From Gammaproteobacteria bacterium (GTDB lineage: Bacteria > Pseudomonadota > Gammaproteobacteria > GCA-001735895), in the NCBI GenBank assembly GCA_024225395.1, contig JAAEMR010000140.1, positions 1 to 42,566 of the forward strand: a DNA stretch of 42,566 nucleotides, written 5' to 3'. The notes under the pieces are model-generated. The model worked only from the letters and a program-made list of their open reading frames with translations. It was not told the origin of the DNA and did no database searches. Within the stretch, counting starts at the first letter, position 1; every line of letters starts with the position of its first letter. This document shows positions 17,338 through 27,150 of this stretch, piece by piece. The position numbers and the translations under genes were made by a program.

Positions 17338-17838
17338 TTAACCTTTAATTTGCTCAACGGTTTTACCACGTTTAGCAGCAATCATTTCTGGTGTTTTCAT
17401 ATCCTGTAAACCGCGGATAGTAGCTCTGACTAAATTGATCGGGTTTCTTGAACCGTTACATTTAGCAAGTACATTTCTAACACCGGCAACTTCAAGTACT
17501 GCACGCATCGCACCACCGGCAATAACACCAGTACCTTCTGAAGCGGGTTGCATATATACCTTAGCAGCACCGTGACGAGCATTAACCGCGTAATACAAAG
17601 TACCGTCAGTTATTGCGACATTAACGATATTTGCACGAGCCTTTTCCATAGCTTTCTGAATAGCTAAAGGAACTTCACGAGCTTTTCCGTAACCGAAACC
17701 AACTTTACCATTTCCATCACCTACAACGGTGAGAGCGGTAAAACCGAATTGACGACCACCTTTAACAACTTTGGCAACACGATTAACCGCAACCAATTTT
17801 TCTGTTAAATCGTCTTTTGAACCTTGAGGATCTGCCAT
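17338..17838 (-). CDS. rpsE: 30S ribosomal protein S5
   Basis: The 166-residue protein has a dsRBD-like N-terminal domain ([44 protein letters not shown]) and a C-terminal domain with [22 protein letters not shown]. It shapes the mRNA entry site and decoding accuracy. The GGRQFGF loop, where spectinomycin-resistance changes occur in E. coli, has the common sequence. Confidence 0.98.
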   Translation of the reverse strand: MADPQGSKDDLTEKLVAVNRVAKVVKGGRQFGFTALTVVGDGNGKVGFGYGKAREVPLAIQKAMEKARANIVNVAITDGTLYYAVNARHGAAKVYMQPASEGTGVIAGGAMRAVLEVAGVRNVLAKCNGSRNPINLVRATIRGLQDMKTPEMIAAKRGKTVEQIKG

Positions 17839-17874
17839 AGTTCTTTCTCTATACTTAATACGTTAAAACAATTT

Positions 17875-18228
17875 TTAAAATTTCAAACCAGCTTCACGAG
17901 CTGAATCTGCCAGTGCTTTGACACGACCGTGGTATTTATAACCCGAGCGATCGAAAGCAACGGATTCGATACCAGAAGCCTTGGCTTTTTCGGCAATCTC
18001 TTTTCCGACGGCAATTGCTGCACCAGTATTACCGGTATGTTTCAAATCTTTACTAGTTTCTTTGCTCAACGTAGACGCTGTAACAACAACATTCCCGGTT
18101 TCACCCGAGATAATTTGAGCATAAGTGTGGCGTGGTGTACGAAAAATCGTTAAACGATCGACACCCAATTCACGAATTTTTGCACGTGTTTTACGAGAAC
18201 GTCTGATACGTGATGATTTCTTATCCAT
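17875..18228 (-). CDS. rplR: 50S ribosomal protein L18
   Basis: The 117-residue 5S rRNA-binding protein has a basic N-terminus ([22 protein letters not shown]), core [16 protein letters not shown], and the typical ending [26 protein letters not shown]. It joins L5 in the central protuberance. It lies 8 bp after rplF and 36 bp before rpsE. Confidence 0.98.
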   Translation of the reverse strand: MDKKSSRIRRSRKTRAKIRELGVDRLTIFRTPRHTYAQIISGETGNVVVTASTLSKETSKDLKHTGNTGAAIAVGKEIAEKAKASGIESVAFDRSGYKYHGRVKALADSAREAGLKF

Positions 18229-18236
18229 AACTAAAC

Positions 18237-18770
18237 CTATTTCTTTTTAGCATCTTTTCTGATGATCTGTTCATCAGAGTATTTAACACCTTTGCCCTTA
18301 TAAGGCTCTGGTGGACGATAAGCGCGGATTTCAGCTGAAACCTGACCAACTTTTTGCTTGTCACAACCGCTTACTATAATTTCAGTCTGACTGGGCGTTT
18401 CGATAGTGATTCCCTCAGGAATTGCAAAATCGATAGGATGAGAAAAACCCAGTGACAGGTTTAAAACTTTTCCAGCCGTTTTACTTCTGTAACCAACACC
18501 AACCAGGTTGAGCTTTTTTGAAAAGCCCTCAGTAACACCAACGACCAGGTTATTAGCTAGAGAACGCATAGTACCGGTCATAGCCATGGCGCCTTTAGCG
18601 TCATTGGCAGGTTTAAACGTTAATACATTATCATTTTGCTCGAAAGCCACTGCATCATTCACAGTTAATGATAATTCACCTTTAGGTCCCTTAGCAGTGA
18701 TAGTCTGACCATCTACTGTTAAATTAACACCTGTAGGCATTTCGATAGGTTTATTAGCAATTCTGGACAT
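18237..18770 (-). CDS. rplF: 50S ribosomal protein L6
   Basis: The 177-residue protein has two repeated alpha/beta domains, beginning [21 protein letters not shown]. The conserved C-terminal RNA-binding segment is [30 protein letters not shown]. It sits near the sarcin-ricin loop and supports factor binding. Spacing of 9 bp to rpsH upstream fits one transcript. Confidence 0.98.
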   Translation of the reverse strand: MSRIANKPIEMPTGVNLTVDGQTITAKGPKGELSLTVNDAVAFEQNDNVLTFKPANDAKGAMAMTGTMRSLANNLVVGVTEGFSKKLNLVGVGYRSKTAGKVLNLSLGFSHPIDFAIPEGITIETPSQTEIIVSGCDKQKVGQVSAEIRAYRPPEPYKGKGVKYSDEQIIRKDAKKK

Positions 18771-18779
18771 GTCTTTACC

Positions 18780-19172
18780 CTAAACAACCGTGCAGATTAC
18801 TTCACCGCCGTTACCGGTGGATCTGGCTTGCTTTTCAGTCATCATACCTTTAGAGGTAGAAATGATAGCGATACCGAGACCACCGTTTACCGATGGAAGT
18901 TCATCTTTAGATTTGAAAATTCTTAAACCAGGACGGCTAACACGGTCAATTTGATCAATTACCGGTTTACCCTGGAAATATTTTAGCTCAATTGATAACT
19001 CTTTTTTTGCATCACCAGACACAGAATAATCAGCTATATAACCTTCATCCTTAAGTACTTTAGCAATACTTGCTTTTTGCATTGATGAAGGCATTTTGAC
19101 AGTAACTTTCGTTGCTTTTTGAGCATTACGAATACGCGTTAACATGTCAGATACAGGATCTTGTAGACTCAT
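18780..19172 (-). CDS. rpsH: 30S ribosomal protein S8
   Basis: The 130-residue protein starts [18 protein letters not shown] and ends [33 protein letters not shown], the conserved RNA-binding C-terminal domain. It binds the central domain of 16S rRNA. In E. coli it represses the spc operon by binding mRNA at the rplX/rplE junction; that site was not resolved here. Confidence 0.98.
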   Translation of the reverse strand: MSLQDPVSDMLTRIRNAQKATKVTVKMPSSMQKASIAKVLKDEGYIADYSVSGDAKKELSIELKYFQGKPVIDQIDRVSRPGLRIFKSKDELPSVNGGLGIAIISTSKGMMTEKQARSTGNGGEVICTVV

Positions 19173-19184
19173 ATCAGTTCTCTC

Positions 19185-19490
19185 TTACCAACTTGCTTTA
19201 ACTAGACCAGGAACATCTCCACGCATTGCTGCTTCGCGAAGTTTGATTCTACTGAGACCAAATTTTCTATAATAACCGTGTGGACGGCCAGTAATTTTGC
19301 AACGGTTACGTTGTCTTACTGAAGCAGAATCCCTGGGAAGTTTTTGCAATTTATCAACTGCAATCATCTTTTCATCGAATGCTGTTTCCGGGTTACTGAT
19401 AAGAGCTTTTAACTCAGCTCTCTTTTCAGCATATTGAGCAACCATTTTGGTACGCTTATGTTCGCGCTGAACCATAGAAGTTTTAGCCAT
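19185..19490 (-). CDS. rpsN: 30S ribosomal protein S14
   Basis: The 101-residue protein is the long, zinc-free (C-) form: [17 protein letters not shown] and the end [41 protein letters not shown] have no CXXC pair. It sits in the 30S head. It lies between rplE and rpsH, as in most gammaproteobacteria. Confidence 0.98.
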   Translation of the reverse strand: MAKTSMVQREHKRTKMVAQYAEKRAELKALISNPETAFDEKMIAVDKLQKLPRDSASVRQRNRCKITGRPHGYYRKFGLSRIKLREAAMRGDVPGLVKASW

Positions 19491-19504
19491 AATAGTTACC
19501 GTTA

Positions 19505-20044
19505 TTAATTCTTAAAAGGAAAATTAAACGCTTTCAATAAAGCGCGTCCTTCTTCATCAGTAGATGCAGAAGTCGTGATTGAAATATTCATACCACGTAT
19601 TTTGTCAATTTTATCGTAATCAATTTCAGGAAATACGATTTGCTCTGTCAGGCCAATATTATAATTACCGCGACCATCAAAAGCTTTACCACTCATACCA
19701 CGAAAGTCACGAATACGAGGGATCGAGAAGTTGATTAACCTGTCCATGAATTCATACATATGATCTTTACGTAAAGTCACCATACAACCAACCGGCATAT
19801 CTTCACGAATCTTGAAACCTGCAACCGCTTTTTTAGCAATAGTAACTACCGGCTTCTGACCGGCAATCTGTTGCATGTCACGAACAGCACTTTCAATAAT
19901 CTTTTTATCACCGGCAGCATCACCAAGTCCCATATTTAATGTGATTTTGGTTACTTTCGGGATTTGCATAGCAGAATCAAATTTAAATTGTTCCTGCAAC
20001 TGTGCTTTCACAGTATCTCGATAAAATTTCTCTAATCTTGTCAT
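19505..20044 (-). CDS. rplE: 50S ribosomal protein L5
   Basis: The 179-residue protein binds 5S rRNA and touches P-site tRNA. Visible signatures are [71 protein letters not shown] and a C-terminal [14 protein letters not shown]. Confidence 0.98.
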   Translation of the reverse strand: MTRLEKFYRDTVKAQLQEQFKFDSAMQIPKVTKITLNMGLGDAAGDKKIIESAVRDMQQIAGQKPVVTIAKKAVAGFKIREDMPVGCMVTLRKDHMYEFMDRLINFSIPRIRDFRGMSGKAFDGRGNYNIGLTEQIVFPEIDYDKIDKIRGMNISITTSASTDEEGRALLKAFNFPFKN

Positions 20045-20056
20045 GATAACTTACCG

Positions 20057-20374
20057 TTAAACATCAATTACTTCACCGTTAGACTTAAAAAACCGAACTT
20101 TACGGTTATCATCTAACGTTTTAAAACCTACACGATCACCCTTTTCAGTAGCCGGGTTAAAAATCATGACATTTGACTGATTAATAGGCGATTCCTTATC
20201 TATTATTCCACCAGCCTCTCCTGCATTAGGATTTGCCTTGACGTGCTTTTTAATCATATTCACACTTTCAACCAATAGACTTTTTTCGTCTATACGTTTA
20301 AGTACAGTTCCACGCTGACCTTTACTGCGTCCAGCGATAACTATGACTTCGTCACCTTTTTTAATTTTGTTCAT
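20057..20374 (-). CDS. rplX: 50S ribosomal protein L24
   Basis: The 105-residue protein has an N-terminal KOW motif ([24 protein letters not shown]) and [27 protein letters not shown]. It is an assembly-initiating 23S rRNA-binding protein near the exit tunnel. Confidence 0.97.
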   Translation of the reverse strand: MNKIKKGDEVIVIAGRSKGQRGTVLKRIDEKSLLVESVNMIKKHVKANPNAGEAGGIIDKESPINQSNVMIFNPATEKGDRVGFKTLDDNRKVRFFKSNGEVIDV

Positions 20375-20388
20375 GTAGTCAATACCTA

Positions 20389-20757
20389 TTAAAGCACTTC
20401 AGGTGCAAGTGAGATGATTTTCATAAACTTCTCACCACGTAACTCACGAGTTACGGGGCCAAAGATACGAGTACCAATCGGCTGCAGGTTGTTATTTAAA
20501 ATAACAGCCGCATTACCATCAAACTTTATTAAAGAGCCATCATTACGGCGAACACCTTTAGCAGTACGTACTACAACTGCGTTATATACTTCACCTTTTT
20601 TAACTTTACCGCGCGGAATTGCATCTTTGATACTAACTTTAATAATATCGCCAATTCGAGCATAACGTCGCTTGGAACCACCCAGTACCTTTATACATTG
20701 TACCCGGCGCGCACCACTGTTGTCTGCTGCGGTTAAAACTGTTTGCATTTGAATCAT
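20389..20757 (-). CDS. rplN: 50S ribosomal protein L14
   Basis: The 122-residue protein, [33 protein letters not shown], has length and ends identical in style to E. coli L14. It forms part of the intersubunit face and is the docking surface of the silencing factor RsfS. It follows rpsQ after 27 bp. In E. coli a separate spc promoter lies here; no good -35/-10 pair was seen in this short gap, so read-through from the rplC promoter is more likely. Confidence 0.98.
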   Translation of the reverse strand: MIQMQTVLTAADNSGARRVQCIKVLGGSKRRYARIGDIIKVSIKDAIPRGKVKKGEVYNAVVVRTAKGVRRNDGSLIKFDGNAAVILNNNLQPIGTRIFGPVTRELRGEKFMKIISLAPEVL

Positions 20758-20784
20758 AATTGAACCCTACCAATATCGACTAAC

Positions 20785-21045
20785 TTAGCTCGCCTTATCA
20801 ACGACCTTAACCAGAGTCCAGGACTTGGTTTTTGACATTGGACGGCATTCAGTAATTTGAACAGTGTCACCTAAAGAACACTCATTGTTCTCATCATGCA
20901 CATGAAGCTTTGTAGATTTCTTTACATACTTCCCATACAGCGGATGCTTAACCTTTCTTTCAATCAGCACTGTTGCTGTTTTATCCATTCTGTCACTGAT
21001 GACAGAACCAGTCTGTGTTCTTAACACTTCATTTTCACTACTCAT
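20785..21045 (-). CDS. rpsQ: 30S ribosomal protein S17
   Basis: The 86-residue OB-fold protein has [39 protein letters not shown] and [28 protein letters not shown] two codons upstream (21051) is also in frame. The ATG at 21045 was preferred because GGTGAG lies at proper distance and homologues begin close to it. The start falls 3 bp past the rpmC stop. Confidence 0.95.
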   Translation of the reverse strand: MSSENEVLRTQTGSVISDRMDKTATVLIERKVKHPLYGKYVKKSTKLHVHDENNECSLGDTVQITECRPMSKTKSWTLVKVVDKAS

Positions 21046-21047
21046 GA

Positions 21048-21260
21048 TCACTCACCACCGTTACTGGATGATTCTGCACGTTTCTGAGTCATGACAGTTT
21101 TAACGCGTGCTATATTTTTACGTACTTTCGAGAATTGATCTGAACGGGCACCCTGTCCAATCGCATTCTGCATTCTTAAATTAAACTGCTCTTTAAACAA
21201 AGCACTTAATTCATCACGTAATTCCTGATCGGATTTTGAACGTAATTCTTTCGCGTTCAT
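21048..21260 (-). CDS. rpmC: 50S ribosomal protein L29
   Basis: The 70-residue helical hairpin protein starts [36 protein letters not shown] and continues [17 protein letters not shown]. It lies at the exit tunnel, where it helps dock trigger factor and SRP. The first base of its ATG region overlaps the rplP stop, as usual for this pair. Confidence 0.96.
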   Translation of the reverse strand: MNAKELRSKSDQELRDELSALFKEQFNLRMQNAIGQGARSDQFSKVRKNIARVKTVMTQKRAESSSNGGE

Positions 21261-21673
21261 TACATTACCTGCCTGATTACAAAATTAGTTTTGAAAGGTA
21301 ACTTAGCTGCTGCTAATTTAAATGCTTCACGAGCAATTTGCTCTGTCACACCTTCCATCTCATATAACATTCTTCCAGGCTGAATTTTACAGACCCAGTA
21401 TTCAACATTACCTTTACCTTTACCCATACGAACTTCTAATGGCTTTTTCGATATAGGCACATCAGGAAAAACACGAATCCAAATTTTACCACCACGTTTG
21501 ATATGACGAGTCATAGCACGACGTGCTGATTCAATTTGACGCGCAGTTATTCTTCCGCGTTCGGTTGCTTGCAGGCCATACTGACCAAAGCTAACCTTAT
21601 TACCACTAGTCGCAAGGCCACGATTACGACCTTTAAACTGCTTTCTAAATTTTGTGCGTTTAGGCTGTAACAT
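21260..21673 (-). CDS. rplP: 50S ribosomal protein L16
   Basis: The 137-residue protein begins [21 protein letters not shown] and has the conserved [39 protein letters not shown], then [11 protein letters not shown]. It aids tRNA accommodation at the A site. Arg82, hydroxylated by YcfD in E. coli, lies in the conserved MGKGKG surroundings; modification here is unknown. Confidence 0.98.
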   Translation of the reverse strand: MLQPKRTKFRKQFKGRNRGLATSGNKVSFGQYGLQATERGRITARQIESARRAMTRHIKRGGKIWIRVFPDVPISKKPLEVRMGKGKGNVEYWVCKIQPGRMLYEMEGVTEQIAREAFKLAAAKLPFKTNFVIRQVM

Positions 21674-21684
21674 AATTCAAACTT

Positions 21685-22365
21685 CTATTTACCAGACTTC
21701 TTCGGGGAAGAAGAATTTTTAGATTCAAGATCGAACACTTCACCTTTGTAAATCCAGACTTTAACACCCAGGATTCCATAGGTAGTCATGGCTTCAGCTG
21801 TACCGTAGTCCACATCCGCTCTTAGAGTATGAAGAGGAACTCTTCCTTCTCTGTACCATTCATTACGAGCAATTTCAGCACCATTCAAACGTCCGGAGAC
21901 ATTAATCTTGATACCTTCAGCGCCAATACGCATGGCATTACTTACCGATCTACGCATTGCACGTCGAAACATGACACGACGCTCAAGCTGCTGAGCAATA
22001 CTTTCTGCAACTAATTGCGCATCAAGCTCAGGTTTACGTATTTCTTCAATGTTAATTTTCACATTGTTAGGATGGATATCAACCAGCGCGGAAATCTCTT
22101 TACGCAGTCTTTCAATATCTTCGCCTTTTTTACCAATGATAATACCGGGACGAGCAGTATGTACCGTAATCACGATCGCTTTAGCAGGTCTGGCTATACC
22201 AATCCGACTAACAGCAGCCTGTGTTAACTTTTTCTTAATATACTGACGTACTTTTAAATCTTCACTTAAAAAATCAGCATATTGCCCAGTTTCCGCATAC
22301 CACTTGGAAGTCCAATCTGTAGAGATTCCCAAGCGTATACCAGTTGGATGTACTTTCTGTCCCAT
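21685..22365 (-). CDS. rpsC: 30S ribosomal protein S3
   Basis: The 226-residue protein starts [24 protein letters not shown] and has a KH type-2 domain with the [17 protein letters not shown]-binding loop. The C-terminal domain includes [39 protein letters not shown]. It forms the mRNA entry channel helicase with S4 and S5. Confidence 0.98.
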   Translation of the reverse strand: MGQKVHPTGIRLGISTDWTSKWYAETGQYADFLSEDLKVRQYIKKKLTQAAVSRIGIARPAKAIVITVHTARPGIIIGKKGEDIERLRKEISALVDIHPNNVKINIEEIRKPELDAQLVAESIAQQLERRVMFRRAMRRSVSNAMRIGAEGIKINVSGRLNGAEIARNEWYREGRVPLHTLRADVDYGTAEAMTTYGILGVKVWIYKGEVFDLESKNSSSPKKSGK

Positions 22366-22376
22366 CTGTGCCTCTA

Positions 22377-22709
22377 TTAACTATCTGCAACAGTCACACT
22401 AATGTGACTAGTACGTTTTAAAATTCGATTACCACGCCCTTTTGCACGTGCACGCATACGCTTCATGCTTGGCCCCTGGTCTACAAAAATAGAAGAGACC
22501 TTAAGCTCATCAATATCAGCTCCATCATTATGCTCAGCATTAGCGATTGCCGACTCAATAACTTTACCGATTAACTCAGCTGCCTTTTTATTACTAAACT
22601 TAAGCAAAGTCAGCGCTTTATCAACTGGAAGACCACGAACCTGGTCAGCCACTAATCGCACTTTCTGAGCCGAAATTTTAGCATTACGGTGTTTTGCAGA
22701 TGTTTGCAT
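22377..22709 (-). CDS. rplV: 50S ribosomal protein L22
   Basis: The 110-residue protein includes the tunnel-lining beta-hairpin ([24 protein letters not shown]), where macrolide-resistance deletions arise in other species; the hairpin looks unaltered. Its N-terminus is [33 protein letters not shown]. It lies 2 bp after rpsS. Confidence 0.97.
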   Translation of the reverse strand: MQTSAKHRNAKISAQKVRLVADQVRGLPVDKALTLLKFSNKKAAELIGKVIESAIANAEHNDGADIDELKVSSIFVDQGPSMKRMRARAKGRGNRILKRTSHISVTVADS

Positions 22710-22711
22710 AA

Positions 22712-22987
22712 TTACCTACTCGCCTTTTTATCAACAACATGACCACGGTAAGTACGAGTCAGTGAAAATTCACCTAACTTATGACCAACCATATTCTCAT
22801 TAATTAAAACCGGTACATGCTGACGTCCGTTATGTATGGCAATAGTCAGCCCGACCATATCGGGGATAACCATTGAACGTCGCGACCATGTTTTAATTGG
22901 ACGTTTGTTATTTGTTTCTACAGCAGACAACACTTTATTATAAAGGTGATGATCTACGAATGGGCCTTTCTTTAAAGAACGTGGCAC
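22712..22987 (-). CDS. rpsS: 30S ribosomal protein S19
   Basis: The 91-residue protein reads [48 protein letters not shown] and [26 protein letters not shown], diagnostic of S19. It binds with S13 in the 30S head. Confidence 0.98.
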   Translation of the reverse strand: MPRSLKKGPFVDHHLYNKVLSAVETNNKRPIKTWSRRSMVIPDMVGLTIAIHNGRQHVPVLINENMVGHKLGEFSLTRTYRGHVVDKKASR

Positions 22988-22993
22988 GTCAAA

Positions 22994-23821
22994 TTACCTC
23001 TTATTCCTACGACGGACAATCAAGTTGTCAGTACGTTTATTAGTACGAGTCTTCTTACCTTTAGTAGGCATACCCCATGGAGAAACAGGATGACGACCAC
23101 CAGAAGTACGACCTTCACCACCACCGTGCGGATGATCAACCGGGTTCATAGAAACACCACGAACCGTTGGTCTAACGCCTCTCCAGCGTTTAGCACCCGC
23201 CTTACCCAGTGAACGCAAACTATGCTCACCGTTTCCGACTTCACCAAGAACCGCACGACATTCCGATAAAACTTTACGCATCTCACCCGAACGCAGACGA
23301 AGCGTTGAATAAGCACCATCACGAGCGACAAATTGAACAGAAGTTCCAGCAGAACGCGCCATTTGCGCACCTTTACCAGGCTTCAGCTCTACACAATGTA
23401 AAATAGAACCGACCGGGATGTTACGCAGTGGAAGACAGTTACCCGGCTTCATTCCAGCAGAATCACCAGAGCGAACCTTATCTCCAGCTTTAACACCTTT
23501 AGGAGCGATAATATAGCGACGCTCTCCATCAGCATATTTAAGAAGAGCAATATGTGCACTTCTATTTGGATCATATTCAACTCTTTCTACTACGGCTTCG
23601 ATCCCATCTTTATTACGCTTGAAATCAATAGCTCTGTATCGCTGCTTATGACCACCACCAATGTGGCGAGTAGTTATACGACCGCCGTTATTACGACCAC
23701 CGCTTTTAGTTTTCTTTTCTACCAGATTAGCAAGAGGCTTGCCTGTATATAAACCGGGGGTTTTAACCGATACAACGAAACGGCGACCCGGTGAGGTAGG
23801 TTTAGCTTTAATTAATGCCAT
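22994..23821 (-). CDS. rplB: 50S ribosomal protein L2
   Basis: The 275-residue protein is required for subunit association and peptidyl transferase assembly. It has [33 protein letters not shown]-type N-terminal sequence (starting near residue 40) and the near-invariant C-terminal loop [26 protein letters not shown], whose histidine (equivalent to E. coli His229) lies close to the catalytic centre. Confidence 0.98.
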   Translation of the reverse strand: MALIKAKPTSPGRRFVVSVKTPGLYTGKPLANLVEKKTKSGGRNNGGRITTRHIGGGHKQRYRAIDFKRNKDGIEAVVERVEYDPNRSAHIALLKYADGERRYIIAPKGVKAGDKVRSGDSAGMKPGNCLPLRNIPVGSILHCVELKPGKGAQMARSAGTSVQFVARDGAYSTLRLRSGEMRKVLSECRAVLGEVGNGEHSLRSLGKAGAKRWRGVRPTVRGVSMNPVDHPHGGGEGRTSGGRHPVSPWGMPTKGKKTRTNKRTDNLIVRRRNKR

Positions 23822-23826
23822 CTTTA

Positions 23827-24126
23827 TTATCCACCCACAACCGCAAGATCAATTTCATGACCCTGCTCTAGAGAAACATAAGCTTTTTTCCAGCCGCTTC
23901 GATTACCTAAACGAGCACCCTGACGTTTCGTCTTACCTTTAACATTAGCAGTACGAACTCTGGACACCTTAACTTTAAAAAGCTGCTCAATTGCTGCCTT
24001 TATTTCTTCTTTTTTCGCATCTACAGCAACTTTAAATACATGCTGATTTGATGCATCACCGATAATAGCGGCTTTTTCAGAAATATGAGGAGCCCTTATA
24101 ACCTGAAAAACTCTCTGATCATTCAT
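23827..24126 (-). CDS. rplW: 50S ribosomal protein L23
   Basis: The 99-residue protein at the tunnel exit is the docking site for trigger factor and SRP. Segments are [50 protein letters not shown] and [15 protein letters not shown]. Its ATG overlaps the rplD TGA by four bases (ATGA). Confidence 0.97.
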   Translation of the reverse strand: MNDQRVFQVIRAPHISEKAAIIGDASNQHVFKVAVDAKKEEIKAAIEQLFKVKVSRVRTANVKGKTKRQGARLGNRSGWKKAYVSLEQGHEIDLAVVGG

Positions 24127-24731
24127 GACAGACGCTCCTCTAACTTTTTCAACGCTGCCTGGTCGACAATAACTTTTTCCTGACTAACCAGACTCAATGG
24201 ATCAACAATCGCAACATCCATAACCATCAGGTTAGGCACATTACGCGCTGCAAGATAAACCGCGGAATCAAGACCATCAGTTAAAACAAGAGCTTTATTA
24301 CCAACCCCTATCTCTGCCATCCGGGCAACCATTAATTTAGTCTTTGGTTCAGCAACCGTCATCTCATCTACAACAATCAAACGGTCCTGTCTAAGCAATT
24401 CTGAAACAATGCTACGCATACCAGTGCGATACATTTTTTTATTCAATTTCTTACCATAATCACGTGGACTTGCAGCGAAAGTTGTTCCACCGCTACGCCA
24501 CAAAGGACTACGTATAGTACCTGCACGAGCACGGCCAGTACCTTTTTGACGAAATGGCTTAGCACCACCACCTCTAACATCAGAACGAGTTTTCTGTGCT
24601 TTAGTACCAGCGCGAGAAGCACTCATAAAAGACACGACTAACTGATGCACGAGAGTTTCATTAAATTCAGCCGAAAAAGCAGCATCTGATACAGATACTT
24701 TTTCGCTGGAGTTATGTATTGAAATATCCAT
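24123..24731 (-). CDS. rplD: 50S ribosomal protein L4
   Basis: The 202-residue protein has a long tunnel loop ([41 protein letters not shown]), unaltered at positions linked to macrolide resistance, and a globular body. In E. coli L4 represses its own operon through the S10 leader. That leader is upstream of rpsJ in E. coli; here any equivalent would be in the rplC leader (25379-25483). Confidence 0.97.
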   Translation of the reverse strand: MDISIHNSSEKVSVSDAAFSAEFNETLVHQLVVSFMSASRAGTKAQKTRSDVRGGGAKPFRQKGTGRARAGTIRSPLWRSGGTTFAASPRDYGKKLNKKMYRTGMRSIVSELLRQDRLIVVDEMTVAEPKTKLMVARMAEIGVGNKALVLTDGLDSAVYLAARNVPNLMVMDVAIVDPLSLVSQEKVIVDQAALKKLEERLS

Positions 24732-24745
24732 GACTCTATATTCTC

Positions 24746-25378
24746 TTAACCTTTAACAGCAGGTGTAATAACAACATTGCTACTTTTAGATCCAGGAACC
24801 GGTCCTCTTATAAGAACAAGGTTACGCTCGGAATCAACACGAACAATTTCTAAATTCTGGGTAGTCTGCTTTACAGCACCCATGTGACCAGACATTTTCT
24901 TTCCCTTAAAGACTCGACCTGGAGTCTGGTTCTGACCAATCGAACCCGGCGCACGGTGAGATACCGAGTTACCGTGAGTAGCATCCTGCATCTGGAAGTT
25001 ATAACGCTTTATAACACCCGCATAACCTTTACCTATAGTAGTACCAGAAACATCTACTTTTTGACCTTGCTCAAACATATCAAGCTTCAATTCTGAACCA
25101 AGCTCAAAGTCTTCCACCGAATCCACACGAAACTCCATAGAGAGTCGCCCAGCTTCAACGCCAGCCTTTCTAAAATGACCAGCCATTGCTTTTGTAACAC
25201 GATTAGGACGTCGTGAACCTGTAACCACCTGAACTGCAGTGTAACCATCGGTATCCACAGTTTTAAGCTGTGAGACACGGTTAGGCTCAACTTCGATTAC
25301 AGTAACCGGAGTCGATACACCGTCATCAGAGAAAACCCTGGTCATACCTACTTTTCGTCCAACTAAACCGAGAGACAT
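24746..25378 (-). CDS. rplC: 50S ribosomal protein L3
   Basis: The 210-residue assembly-initiator protein starts [20 protein letters not shown] and contains the loop near the peptidyl transferase centre ([42 protein letters not shown]), with the glutamine methylated in E. coli (Gln in GQNQTPG). It is the first gene after a 205-bp gap with its own promoter, so the large S10-type transcript starts here instead of at rpsJ. Confidence 0.98.
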   Translation of the reverse strand: MSLGLVGRKVGMTRVFSDDGVSTPVTVIEVEPNRVSQLKTVDTDGYTAVQVVTGSRRPNRVTKAMAGHFRKAGVEAGRLSMEFRVDSVEDFELGSELKLDMFEQGQKVDVSGTTIGKGYAGVIKRYNFQMQDATHGNSVSHRAPGSIGQNQTPGRVFKGKKMSGHMGAVKQTTQNLEIVRVDSERNLVLIRGPVPGSKSSNVVITPAVKG

Positions 25379-25442
25379 TTCTAACCCCTAATCATATCTT
25401 TTGAGAATATCTTGTTGATATTACTCGTCTTTTTAAAACTAA

Positions 25443-25472
25443 CGGCCTGATACAGAGAACCGTATCAGGCCG
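25443..25472 (-). terminator. Strong hairpin between rpsJ and rplC (terminator and/or 5' leader hairpin)
   Basis: CGGCCTGATAC (25443-25453) and GTATCAGGCCG (25462-25472) form a perfect 11-bp stem with an 8-nt loop. On the minus strand it is followed by TTAGTTTTAAAAAG, a modest T-rich tract. It lies beyond the rpsJ stop, fitting termination of the str operon, but also begins about at the predicted start of the rplC transcript. Confidence 0.75.
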
Positions 25473-25483
25473 CGAGGGCGCGC

Positions 25484-25512
25484 ACTATAACAGAATATTA
25501 CGAAATAGTTAA
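25484..25512 (-). promoter_or_regulatory. Sigma70-like promoter for rplC and following ribosomal genes
   Basis: On the minus strand TTAACT (25512-25507), a 17-bp spacer, TATAGT (25489-25484), then a GCGCGCCC discriminator. The -10 matches consensus at five of six bases. The start would be near 25476, just before the hairpin at 25443-25472, leaving a leader of about 100 nt for rplC. Confidence 0.7.
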
Positions 25513-25583
25513 GGACTATTCAGTAAATACTTATTATTTTTTTATACGCTAAACTCCCTCTATACCTAAATAAAAATCAAGCC

Positions 25584-25895
25584 TTAATTAAGCTTAATTT
25601 GAACATCTACACCTGCTGCCAGATCAAGCTTCATCAAAGCATCAACCGTCTTGTCAGTAGGGTCTACAATATCCATTAAACGCTTATGCGTTCTAATCTC
25701 ATATTGATCACGCGCATCTTTATTAACGTGCGGAGAGACCAGGATAGTAAAACGCTCTTTACGCGTAGGTAAAGGGATAGGCCCTTTAACACGTGCACCG
25801 GTACGCTTTGCTGTATCCACAATTTCAGATGCAGAACGATCAATTAAACGATGATCAAATGATTTCAAACGAATACGAATATTTTGATTAGCCAT
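25584..25895 (-). CDS. rpsJ: 30S ribosomal protein S10 / NusE
   Basis: The 103-residue protein begins [19 protein letters not shown] and contains [40 protein letters not shown]. Besides its 30S role it binds NusB and NusG (encoded at 41320-41853) in antitermination and transcription-translation coupling. It lies 6 bp after tuf and is separated by 205 bp from rplC, so here it belongs to the str transcript. Confidence 0.98.
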   Translation of the reverse strand: MANQNIRIRLKSFDHRLIDRSASEIVDTAKRTGARVKGPIPLPTRKERFTILVSPHVNKDARDQYEIRTHKRLMDIVDPTDKTVDALMKLDLAAGVDVQIKLN

Positions 25896-25901
25896 GTCTA
25901 T

Positions 25902-27092
25902 TTACTCAATAATTTTAGCAACAACACCCGCACCAACTGTACGTCCACCTTCTCTGATGGCGAAGCGTAATCCTTCTTCCATCGCGATAGGCGCAATCAG
26001 TGTTACCGTCATTTTAATGTTATCACCAGGCATGACCATTTCCACACCTTCTGGAAGATCACAGGCACCGGTTACATCCGTTGTACGGAAGTAAAACTGA
26101 GGACGATACCCATTAAAGAATGGCGTATGACGCCCACCTTCATCCTTTGACAGAATGTAGATTTCAGCTTCGAATATTGTATGCGGTGTAATTGAACCCG
26201 GAGCAGCAAGTACCTGACCACGTTCAACTTCTTCACGCTTGGTGCCACGCAACAGAATACCTACGTTATCACCGGCACGACCTTCGTCCAGTAACTTACG
26301 GAACATTTCAACACCCGTACAGGTTGTCTTAACCGTATCCTTGATACCGACGATTTCAATTTCTTCACCAACTTTGACAATACCACGCTCGATACGACCG
26401 GTAACCACCGTTCCACGACCTGAGATTGAGAACACGTCTTCAACCGGCATGATGAAATCACCATCAATAGCACGCTCGGGTTCTGGTACGTATGTATCCA
26501 GAGCTTCAACCAGCTTCATGATAGATGGAACACCGATATCACTTTGATCACCTTCCAGGGCTTTCAGCGCTGAACCGATAACAATAGGAGTATCGTCACC
26601 CGGGAATTCGTACTGATCCAGCAGTTCACGAATTTCCATTTCTACTAATTCAAGTAATTCTTCATCGTCAACCATGTCCGCTTTGTTCATGTAGACAACA
26701 ATGTAAGGTACGCCAACCTGACGAGATAACAGGATGTGCTCACGTGTCTGAGGCATTGGACCGTCAGCCGCTGAACAAACCAGAATAGCGCCGTCCATTT
26801 GAGCAGCACCAGTAATCATGTTCTTGACATAATCCGCGTGACCCGGGCAGTCTACGTGTGCGTAGTGACGGGCTGTAGATTCATATTCAACGTGAGACGT
26901 TGCAATAGTAATACCACGCTCTCTTTCTTCAGGGGCATTATCGATTTCATCGAATGCTTTAACTTCGCCACCTTGTGCTTCGGCCATGACTTTGGTTAAC
27001 GCCGCTGTTAACGTCGTTTTACCATGATCCACGTGACCAATCGTTCCCACGTTTACATGGGGTTTGTTTCTTTCAAATTTTTCCTTTGACAC
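25902..27092 (-). CDS. tuf: Elongation factor Tu (copy 1)
   Basis: The 396-residue GTPase delivers aminoacyl-tRNA. G1 is GHVDHGKT (19-26), G3 DCPGH (81-85), G4 NKAD, followed by the two beta-barrel domains ending [15 protein letters not shown]. It starts with GTG, GTG-TCA-AAG, preceded by GAGGT. It sits between fusA and rpsJ, the tufA position. A second copy begins at the right edge of the window (42438) and the 129 shared bases differ at one synonymous position. Confidence 0.98.
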   Translation of the reverse strand: MSKEKFERNKPHVNVGTIGHVDHGKTTLTAALTKVMAEAQGGEVKAFDEIDNAPEERERGITIATSHVEYESTARHYAHVDCPGHADYVKNMITGAAQMDGAILVCSAADGPMPQTREHILLSRQVGVPYIVVYMNKADMVDDEELLELVEMEIRELLDQYEFPGDDTPIVIGSALKALEGDQSDIGVPSIMKLVEALDTYVPEPERAIDGDFIMPVEDVFSISGRGTVVTGRIERGIVKVGEEIEIVGIKDTVKTTCTGVEMFRKLLDEGRAGDNVGILLRGTKREEVERGQVLAAPGSITPHTIFEAEIYILSKDEGGRHTPFFNGYRPQFYFRTTDVTGACDLPEGVEMVMPGDNIKMTVTLIAPIAMEEGLRFAIREGGRTVGAGVVAKIIE

Positions 27093-27150
27093 GACCTATA
27101 TACCTCTTACAAACCTAATATTAAATACTAACCAATTAAATAAAATAAAA

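Noticed and set aside
21046-21051. GTG start for rpsQ
   Set aside because: The ATG at 21045 has a better-placed ribosome binding site and matches family N-termini; the difference is two codons.
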